From Candidatus Sungbacteria bacterium RIFCSPHIGHO2_01_FULL_50_25 (GTDB taxonomy: Bacteria; Patescibacteriota; Minisyncoccia; Sungbacterales; HO2-52-23), in assembly GCA_001822215.1 (NCBI GenBank), contig MHQD01000038.1:1-5060 (forward strand): a DNA stretch of 5,060 bases. The letters run 5' to 3'. A program made the position numbers and the translations under genes. This document shows positions 1-4,708 of this stretch, piece by piece; within the stretch, counting starts at the first letter, position 1, and every line of letters starts with the position of its first letter. Below the pieces are notes generated by a model that searched no databases, was not told the origin of the DNA, and worked only from the letters and a program-made list of their open reading frames with translations.

Positions 1-2025
1 TGCAATGGAAGTTTGCAAAATTGTGGTCCTGCGAAACAGTACAACGGTGGCGTATTCGCTTCCAGTCTGACCGGTGTTACAGCGGGCACGAACGTCCCGC
101 AAGCGAATTTTATAACTAACTCCTCTGCCCCGGGATATTCGGGATTGATTGCTCCAACGGAAACCCGATATTTCCTCAACGGCAATGGCACTTATACAAT
201 CGTAAGTGCGTTTAGTCCGTCTACTGCGCCAACTACTCCCCTGGAAGGGTGGTCAAATACGTATGACGGTACGATTGCCTGGCCGGCGGAAGGGAACCCG
301 GCGGCACAGCTACCGTTTGCGCCGACAAATGTGGCGGGTGACCCGACGATATATTCGGCAGGTCTTCGTGGCTGCGCCGACGGCAACTGCGATACATTAA
401 CGAAAGAAGACCTGACGCCGGATAGTACGACAAATCCAAATGAAGGAGCTTCTGAGCCGAAAATTGGCGCAGGGGATATCGTACCAAAAGATTACCACTG
501 CATAAAAAGCATCGATCCTTTCGATGTCAGGGAGGTTCCCGCAGGTACAGCATTTCCGTCTGGTTGTTACAACGACAAAAATGCGCCACCGCTACCGAAG
601 AACAGACAGCAAACGTTCCCTCAGGGTCCGGGTACGCAACAGCAGACACCCGAGAAACCGGGCGGCGGGGGCGGGGGGCTCGACGGGATTATGAAAGCGA
701 TTTTGGGCGGACTTGCACAAGGTCTTGCGAAGAGTCTGGCGCAACCGCCGGCCGCGCCGGCGTGTTCGTCGGACCCTAATGCGTATGCACAGCAACAACA
801 GCAATACAATCAGCAATTACAGCAATACAACTATCAACTCCAGCAATACAACTACCAGCAACAGTTGAACCAGCTTAGTGGAGGCGGCTTCGGAGGCTAC
901 GGTGCTACGGGCGGTTTCGGCGGGTACGGGGTCATGCCGCCGATGCCCCCACAGCCGTGTCAGCAAACGTCGAATACCAACACATGCCCCGCGGCACCAG
1001 CACAGCCAAATCCGGCGGGGTGTCAGAACGGCACGTGGAGGCCGCTGACGACACAACAGAGCAACGGTTATCAGTGCACTACGGGCTGGCAGTGCGTGCC
1101 GGGCGGTACCGTCGTGCCGACGGCACAGATATCGTGTCAGCCGCAGGTCGCCGACGTGGGCATGACCATCACCATTTCCTATGGTTGCGGCAATTCGACG
1201 GGAAGTACGGGGCAGGGATTTGATACCGGCAATCAGACATCGGGCTCGACGACGACCGTTATTTCGACACCGCCGGCAGGTGCGACCGGCGCAAATTTCC
1301 TTCTCAACTGCACCAACCAAGGTGCTTCGGCGCAGGCGCAGTGCTCCGTGCAGATAGGACGCCCTACCATCGTCCTCATCGCCAATCCCAAAGTCGTCGC
1401 CTCCGGCTCGGCCTCGACCATCGGATGGATAACGACCGGTATGCAATCCTGCGTCGTCTCCAGTCCCGAAGACGGCGCGTTTACCGCCGAGAACGCGCTC
1501 AATACCAGCGTCAACGGCATGGCGAGCACTTCGCCGCTCACGTCCCCGATTCATATACTTCTGCACTGTGTCACCATCGGCGGAGGGACGCGCGACGCGA
1601 CGACGACGGTAAACGTCGTCGGCCAGCCGGATATCACCGACCAAGACCCGAACACCGGCTCGGTGACGGTCTGGTCCGATGCCGACGGAGCGTCCGCTTC
1701 ACGCGGTGGCACGGTCAACGTATCGTGGCGCGCGGCGGACCCGCCTTCGGGCGCACACATCGCGCTTTGGCTCTACGACGTCCGTCTCCAAGCGACGACG
1801 GCGCTTATCCGCAACGAACTCGCCGCGAGCAGTACCTATGCATGGCAACTCCCCACTGCGACCAGTACCTGCGACGCTACTTCTAATATGGTGTGCGGCA
1901 CCGATCTCATCCCCGGTCGCTCGTACGGCATTGAGGCCGCGCTCTACACCGATACCTCCGACCCGAATAACCCCGACTACATTGATTACGGATTTACGCC
2001 CGATTCTTTCACCATCAGCAGTTAG
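1..2025 (+). CDS. Large secreted/surface protein with Q/Y- and G/Y-rich low-complexity region and C-terminal Ig-like modules (5' partial)
   Basis: The reading frame is open to the window edge (the first codons read C-N-G-S), so the TTG at 13 is probably not the start and the N-terminus, with any signal peptide, is missing. Numbering from that TTG, residues 1-190 are a Gly/Thr/Asn/Pro-rich region I do not recognise. Residues 191-222 are a Pro/Gln/Gly linker, and 223-243 a Gly/Ala/Leu-rich helix-like stretch. Residues 260-288 are a Gln/Tyr/Asn-rich repeat, followed by two GGFGGYG copies (291-297, 300-306) and a Pro-rich hinge. Residues 325-361 form a Cys-rich module (C325, C337, C355, C361). 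Three beta-rich, Ig-like segments follow: about 370-448 (C375, C392, C433, C444), 450-537 (C480, C519) and 538-670 (pattern G-T-V-N-V-S-W). The composition (Ser/Thr/Gly, paired Cys, few Lys) fits an exported, disulfide-stabilised cell-surface or adhesin-like protein. That function is inference. It ends in TAG, 6 nt from the convergent next gene. Confidence 0.8.
   Translation, partial: CNGSLQNCGPAKQYNGGVFASSLTGVTAGTNVPQANFITNSSAPGYSGLIAPTETRYFLNGNGTYTIVSAFSPSTAPTTPLEGWSNTYDGTIAWPAEGNPAAQLPFAPTNVAGDPTIYSAGLRGCADGNCDTLTKEDLTPDSTTNPNEGASEPKIGAGDIVPKDYHCIKSIDPFDVREVPAGTAFPSGCYNDKNAPPLPKNRQQTFPQGPGTQQQTPEKPGGGGGGLDGIMKAILGGLAQGLAKSLAQPPAAPACSSDPNAYAQQQQQYNQQLQQYNYQLQQYNYQQQLNQLSGGGFGGYGATGGFGGYGVMPPMPPQPCQQTSNTNTCPAAPAQPNPAGCQNGTWRPLTTQQSNGYQCTTGWQCVPGGTVVPTAQISCQPQVADVGMTITISYGCGNSTGSTGQGFDTGNQTSGSTTTVISTPPAGATGANFLLNCTNQGASAQAQCSVQIGRPTIVLIANPKVVASGSASTIGWITTGMQSCVVSSPEDGAFTAENALNTSVNGMASTSPLTSPIHILLHCVTIGGGTRDATTTVNVVGQPDITDQDPNTGSVTVWSDADGASASRGGTVNVSWRAADPPSGAHIALWLYDVRLQATTALIRNELAASSTYAWQLPTATSTCDATSNMVCGTDLIPGRSYGIEAALYTDTSDPNNPDYIDYGFTPDSFTISS
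799..861 (+). repeat. Three tandem 21-nt (7-codon) repeats encoding QQYN-type heptads
   Basis: The 11-mer cagcaatacaa occurs at 799, 820 and 841, exactly 21 nt apart and in the gene's reading frame. Each unit encodes a heptad: QQYNQQL, QQYNYQL, QQYNYQQ. Wobble positions differ between units (aat/aac, tta/ctc, tat/tac), so the repeat is old enough to have drifted synonymously, or is kept at the protein level. A polyglutamine run precedes it at about 790-801. Confidence 0.85.
883..930 (+). repeat. Two GGFGGYG-encoding repeats
   Basis: Positions 883-903 and 910-930 both encode GGFGGYG, separated by two codons (Ala-Thr). The DNA copies differ at wobble positions, so the conservation is at protein level. 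They lie directly after the Gln/Tyr-rich repeat and before a Met/Pro-rich hinge, and probably form a flexible, aromatic, Gly-rich linker in the surface protein. Confidence 0.7.
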
Positions 2026-2031
2026 TCGGGT

Positions 2032-2505
2032 TTAGAGACCGAGAAACTCCAGTATTTTGTGCGGAAGCGGCTCTTTCATGTGCCGCTCTTCCGCATGCTC
2101 TTTCAGGAAAGCGCGAATCTCGCGCGGGTCGACGTGCTCAATCGGGATGATGAGATTGGGTGCGAGGATTTTTGTGGTGTCGACGAGTAGTAGCGGACGA
2201 TGGTTCGGATGCTCGTCTTCCACCCAGAAGGCGATGATTTCGCGGTAGCGATGCAGGGTGCCGTTGATGCGGATGCCACGGTCGGAAATCTCGAACTGCG
2301 CGATATCGGGCGCTTGTCGCGACTGCAGAGCGATAGTCGTCGCCGCGACGAGAATCAAAATAGCAAAGAGGACGTCGTGAAAGAGAATGCTCGTGACGGC
2401 GATGGACACGGCCACGATGCCGAGTGCCAAATACCAGTCGCTCCCGCGCTCGACATGCTCGTGCTCATACGCGCTCCAGTGCAACACCGCATTCTGATTG
2501 GGCAT
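2032..2505 (-). CDS. Small inner-membrane protein with two TM helices and a C-terminal soluble (possibly PH-like) domain
   Basis: This is a 157-residue protein if started at the ATG at 2505. The frame can be extended to a TTG at 2517, but that codon overlaps a good extended -10 box, so I prefer the ATG. Residues 1-23 are polar and carry an HWSAYEHEH motif. Two hydrophobic helices follow (about 24-42 and 44-61) with only His-Asp between them, predicting a tight membrane hairpin. The remaining ~95 residues are soluble, with alternating beta-like segments (QFEISDRGIRING, then a ...REIIAFWVEDE... stretch) and a helical end with many His/Glu/Lys. The layout of a membrane hairpin plus a small beta-rich domain resembles hypothetical proteins common in Patescibacteria that are often described as bacterial PH-like. 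I do not know its function, and that similarity is from memory. It is convergent with the surface-protein gene. No Shine-Dalgarno sequence is visible before the start. Confidence 0.75.
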   Translation of the reverse strand: MPNQNAVLHWSAYEHEHVERGSDWYLALGIVAVSIAVTSILFHDVLFAILILVAATTIALQSRQAPDIAQFEISDRGIRINGTLHRYREIIAFWVEDEHPNHRPLLLVDTTKILAPNLIIPIEHVDPREIRAFLKEHAEERHMKEPLPHKILEFLGL

Positions 2506-2517
2506 ACGTGTACCCAA

Positions 2518-2526
2518 ATTGTATCA
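2518..2526 (-). promoter_or_regulatory. Putative extended -10 promoter of the two-TM membrane protein gene
   Basis: Read on the minus strand the sequence is TGATACAAT, which fits the extended -10 pattern TGnTAtAAT with a single mismatch in the hexamer. No convincing -35 lies at 17 nt, which extended -10 promoters tolerate. Transcription would begin near 2511, only about 6 nt before the ATG at 2505, so the mRNA would be nearly leaderless. This supports the ATG over the upstream TTG. Confidence 0.4.
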
Positions 2527-2545
2527 TCCGCGGGTGCGAACGGGC

Positions 2546-2560
2546 GTTGTATGCTACAAC
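2546..2560. repeat. Perfect 6-bp inverted repeat (GTTGTA-TGC-TACAAC) in the divergent promoter region
   Basis: The arms GTTGTA (2546-2551) and TACAAC (2555-2560) are exact reverse complements around a 3-nt spacer. The palindrome lies between the membrane-protein start and the tRNA and overlaps the putative tRNA -10 box. It could be an operator, or a by-product of the -10 sequence on one strand. Confidence 0.5.
2552..2560 (+). promoter_or_regulatory. Putative extended -10 promoter of the tRNA-Ser gene
   Basis: TGCTACAAC matches TGnTAtAAt with two hexamer mismatches. A start about 7 nt downstream (near 2567) would sit just before the mature tRNA 5' end at 2571, as expected for a short tRNA leader. 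No clear -35 is seen at the usual spacing. The box is shared with the right arm of the 2546-2560 palindrome. Confidence 0.35.
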
Positions 2561-2570
2561 AGTTGGACAG

Positions 2571-2658
2571 GGAGGGGTGGCAGAGAGGTCTAATGCATCG
2601 GTTTTGAAAACCGACGTGGGGCAACCCACCGTGAGTTCGAATCTCACCCCCTCCGCCA
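2571..2658 (+). tRNA. tRNA-Ser (anticodon UGA)
   Basis: A complete class II tRNA can be folded by eye. The acceptor stem is GGAGGGG (2571-2577) with CCCCTCC (2648-2654), followed by discriminator G (2655), as in bacterial tRNA-Ser, and an encoded CCA (2656-2658). The D stem is GCA (2580-2582) with TGC (2594-2596) and has GG in the loop. The anticodon stem is TCGGT (2598-2602) with ACCGA (2610-2614), and the anticodon TGA is at 2605-2607. The long variable arm pairs GTGGG (2616-2620) with CCCAC (2625-2629). The T stem is GTGAG (2631-2635) with CTCAC (2643-2647), around loop TTCGAAT. It reads UCA and, by wobble, other UCN codons. Base composition changes right after its 3' end, marking it as a likely integration landmark. 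Confidence 0.97.
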
Positions 2659-2671
2659 GATTGGCAACTTT

Positions 2672-2699
2672 GAACCCAAGCAAAATAAGGGTTCTTGGG
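2672..2699 (+). other. Two overlapping, mutually exclusive hairpins between tRNA-Ser and the restriction gene
   Basis: GAACCC (2672-2677) pairs exactly with GGGTTC (2689-2694). CCCAAG (2675-2680) pairs exactly with CTTGGG (2694-2699). The two stems share bases, so only one can form. Neither is followed by a U-run, so this is not a classical terminator. The region lies just upstream of the -10-like box and the ATG at 2714, where it could act as an operator, a weak attenuator or a tRNA-processing boundary. Confidence 0.4.
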
Positions 2700-2700
2700 C

Positions 2701-2706
2701 TAAAAT
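2701..2706 (+). promoter_or_regulatory. -10-like box before the restriction endonuclease gene
   Basis: TAAAAT matches TATAAT at 5 of 6 positions, and a start about 7 nt downstream would fall at or next to the ATG at 2714, giving a leaderless transcript. No good -35 lies at 17 nt. The surrounding 11-mer GCTAAAATAAA (2699-2709) is repeated exactly upstream of the methyltransferase on the other strand. Confidence 0.3.
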
Positions 2707-2713
2707 AAAGATT

Positions 2714-3553
2714 ATGTCAAAATTACTCACCAAAAAAGAAGCTGTTGAATATTTAGGTCTTGATGACAAGACTTTTGACAACTACTTCAAAAATGCGGCT
2801 GAATTTCCCTGCATCGATAGAAATGGTGGAAGGGGTCGTTTTTATTTTGATCAAGACATCCTATTTAAATGGAAAGAAGGATTGGCATGGAGAACTGTTG
2901 ATTTGAGTAAAGACGACTATGCTTTGTGTCTGGATTTTGCTCTCGCACAACACTTTCGCAATTATGTGCAGTCAGACTTTGGTACTGGACGCCAAAGAGA
3001 GTTTGGGCAGAAAATAACAAATTGGGTAAAAGGACAGCTTGGAGAAGTTGCTGTAAGAAAATTCTTTAAAAGAGAGTTTAACCTAGACGTTGAGCTCGAT
3101 TTTGATATTCGCGACAAAATTGTTTTGCAAGACATTACAGCTGTTAAGGAAAATGGAAAAATGAGAATACCAAAAATAGGTATTGGTATAAAATCATCTA
3201 AACCAAAAAGTGCTTTCTTGGTACTTGGAGAAAACGAAATAAGAATAAAAGAACGTAGATCAGATATTTATATCTACTGTCGTCCAAATATTCCCGATGA
3301 TCATCTTTTAAGACTAACAAAAGAGGAGGTAAATGAAGCCGTAAAAGATAAACCCCATTATTCCAAATACAAAGATTTAATGCCGGACTTCATAAATATA
3401 CCCTGTGAGGTTGTGGGTTGGTGTCACTACACCGACTTGCGAGAAACAAAATCAATTCCCGGACAAGAATTTGACGGTGTTCGATTTGTCAAAGAATCTG
3501 GCCTCTTGAGAAAATCTAAGAAAGATTGGGAAGAACTTATAAAGCAACTGTAG
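2714..3553 (+). CDS. Probable type II restriction endonuclease with N-terminal winged-helix DNA-binding domain
   Basis: This is a 279-residue protein. Residues 3-57 look like a MerR/excisionase-type winged helix: LTKKEAVEYLGLDDKTF forms the helix-turn-helix, and RGRFYFDQDILFKWK forms the wing and final helix. Residues 65-105 are probably helical. A nuclease-like core follows: helix motif KGQLGE (E111), a beta-strand acid at D140 (LQDIT; D134 is an alternative), and strand IGIGIKSSK with K160. This order is that of a PD-(D/E)XK nuclease, but the usual acid two residues before the Lys is Gly158, so the site is non-canonical. A later strand SDIYIYC (D184) also fits restriction enzyme folds. The gene is tail to tail with a cytosine-5 methyltransferase, overlapping it by 17 nt, which strongly favours an R-M partner. 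I do not recognise the exact family or recognition site. It is AT-rich compared with the DNA before the tRNA. No clear Shine-Dalgarno precedes the ATG. Confidence 0.75.
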   Translation: MSKLLTKKEAVEYLGLDDKTFDNYFKNAAEFPCIDRNGGRGRFYFDQDILFKWKEGLAWRTVDLSKDDYALCLDFALAQHFRNYVQSDFGTGRQREFGQKITNWVKGQLGEVAVRKFFKREFNLDVELDFDIRDKIVLQDITAVKENGKMRIPKIGIGIKSSKPKSAFLVLGENEIRIKERRSDIYIYCRPNIPDDHLLRLTKEEVNEAVKDKPHYSKYKDLMPDFINIPCEVVGWCHYTDLRETKSIPGQEFDGVRFVKESGLLRKSKKDWEELIKQL

Positions 3554-4682
3554 CCCCTGCTTCTATTTCAGTGAATAGACTTGCCATCTCTTGTGCGTTA
3601 GCTTCTCCGTTAGTCATTTTTGACTCAATAAATTCATAAGGGATTCCTGCAAAAGTTTTAAGTACGGCAGAAATAACGACCTGTGCTCCAACAGGGGGCA
3701 CTGCCATGCCAATTTGCTTTCTCGCACTTTCCTTTGAACCTTCAAATACAAAATTATCAGGGAAAGATTGTAGTCGCGCTCTTTCCCGGTTTGTGAGTGC
3801 TCGGTGTTCTGACCAGTGATAAACATGTGTTCCACCTCCTCCACTTCCAGTGATTGTGTAGGACGGTTTTTTTGGATCTAATCGCTTATAGATTTGACTC
3901 ATTCGAGCACCTTTCACGTTTAGTCTCAAATGTTGCGGTATTCCCTCATACCAAGCATTTTCTCCAGCTGGGATGTGTTTTAGCCGCTCAACAACACCTG
4001 CAGATTGCTTGGTAAGTTCGTGATTTTGCGCGTCATCTGGTATTCGCGGGTTTTCTATTGCTTCTCGTGCGCTTACATAATTGTATTTTGTAGTCGGAGC
4101 AGGAACTCTGAATCTCAAGCCTAAATCTTTTCTTATGCCAATAATGACAATTCGGTGTCTTTGTTGAGGTACTCCGTATTCTTCAAACTTATATAAATGT
4201 GGCGTGAGAACATAGCCTTTTCCTGCTGAACCGAGGTCTTTTAAAATTTGTTTGAAAGCGTTTCCGCCATTTGCACTCTGTAGACCGCTAACATTTTCCG
4301 CAATAAACCATTTTGGATTATGTGTATTTATTGCTCTGACTCCATGAGAGTAGAGAGGGCCAAATTTTCCATCAAATCCCTTTTGTTCCCCAACAACACT
4401 AAAGTCATTGCAAGGGAATCCAAAAGCAAGCACATCAAACTTTGGTACTTTTTTAAAATCTATTTCTTGGACAGGAGCGCAAACGACACTTTCCTCACTT
4501 CCATTGTGGATATTGCGAGCGTATGTTTTACATGTATCAGCGTCGTAATCGTTTGCCCAAACAGGCTCGATACCATAGGCAGTATCTTTATTTTCAGCAA
4601 ATGATCGGATTGCACCGAGAGCAAGTCCACCAGGACCGGAAAATAATTCTGCTAATTTAAATTTGATTTGTTTTTTCTTCAT
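3537..4682 (-). CDS. DNA (cytosine-5)-methyltransferase, modification subunit of a type II R-M system
   Basis: This 381-residue protein shows the C5-methyltransferase motifs in canonical order, so it appears intact. Motif I (SAM binding) is LFSGPGGLALG (13-23). Motif IV is GFPCNDFSVVGE (88-99), with catalytic Cys91 in PCNDFS. Motif VI is AENV (128-131). Motif VIII is QQRHRI (173-178). The target-recognition region lies at about 185-265, and motif IX at about 266-312, including a Gly-rich TITGSGGGGTH segment and RARLQSFPD. Motif X is IGMAVPP (324-330). The enzyme transfers a methyl group from SAM to carbon 5 of a cytosine and would protect host DNA from the convergent nuclease. The recognition sequence cannot be read from the protein. 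The short target-recognition region suggests a single specificity. It starts 26 nt after the stop of the S24 regulator gene on the same strand. Its last codons overlap the nuclease 3' end. No strong ribosome binding site is visible. Confidence 0.96.
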   Translation of the reverse strand: MKKKQIKFKLAELFSGPGGLALGAIRSFAENKDTAYGIEPVWANDYDADTCKTYARNIHNGSEESVVCAPVQEIDFKKVPKFDVLAFGFPCNDFSVVGEQKGFDGKFGPLYSHGVRAINTHNPKWFIAENVSGLQSANGGNAFKQILKDLGSAGKGYVLTPHLYKFEEYGVPQQRHRIVIIGIRKDLGLRFRVPAPTTKYNYVSAREAIENPRIPDDAQNHELTKQSAGVVERLKHIPAGENAWYEGIPQHLRLNVKGARMSQIYKRLDPKKPSYTITGSGGGGTHVYHWSEHRALTNRERARLQSFPDNFVFEGSKESARKQIGMAVPPVGAQVVISAVLKTFAGIPYEFIESKMTNGEANAQEMASLFTEIEAGATVAL

Positions 4683-4697
4683 AAAATTTCTACGTTT

Positions 4698-4706
4698 ATT
4701 TTAGCA
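4698..4706 (-). promoter_or_regulatory. Putative extended -10 promoter of the methyltransferase gene
   Basis: On the minus strand TGCTAAAAT fits TGnTAtAAT with one hexamer mismatch. It lies in the 26-nt gap between the regulator stop and the methyltransferase ATG, and would start transcription near 4691, about 9 nt before the ATG. This would allow methyltransferase expression independent of the upstream gene. No -35 is evident. It overlaps the 11-mer shared with the nuclease upstream region. Confidence 0.4.
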
Positions 4707-4708
4707 TT

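Noticed and set aside
817..1644. 275-codon open frame on the minus strand opposite the surface protein gene
   Set aside because: Arg-rich, low-complexity shadow of the GC-rich plus-strand gene. No domain pattern, and the plus-strand product has coherent repeats and Cys spacing.
1341..1886. 181-codon plus-strand frame inside the surface protein gene
   Set aside because: Extremely Arg-rich out-of-frame translation typical of GC-rich shadows.
2200..2607. 135-codon plus-strand frame opposite the membrane protein gene
   Set aside because: Overlaps the tRNA at its 3' end and lacks any recognisable pattern. The minus-strand frame has clear TM helices.
2605..2607. TGA anticodon as a UGA suppressor tRNA
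   Set aside because: Anticodon 5'-UGA-3' reads UCA, not the UGA stop. It is an ordinary serine tRNA and gives no evidence of an altered code.
2424..2708. Plus- and minus-strand frames across the tRNA (peptides with AERSNASVLKTD and GVRFELTVGCPT)
   Set aside because: These are the familiar false translations of tRNA-Ser genes. The tRNA fold explains the sequence.
3562..3579. Hairpin TCTATT/AATAGA just after the nuclease stop as a terminator
   Set aside because: AT-only stem apart from one C-G-type pair, no U-run follows, and it lies within the methyltransferase coding region.
3614..3844. 76-codon minus-strand frame inside the methyltransferase gene
   Set aside because: Out-of-frame shadow of the region coding for motifs IX and X, with no independent signal.
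4320..4604. 94-codon plus-strand frame opposite the methyltransferase
   Set aside because: Antisense shadow across motifs I to VI of the methyltransferase. No start signal or domain.
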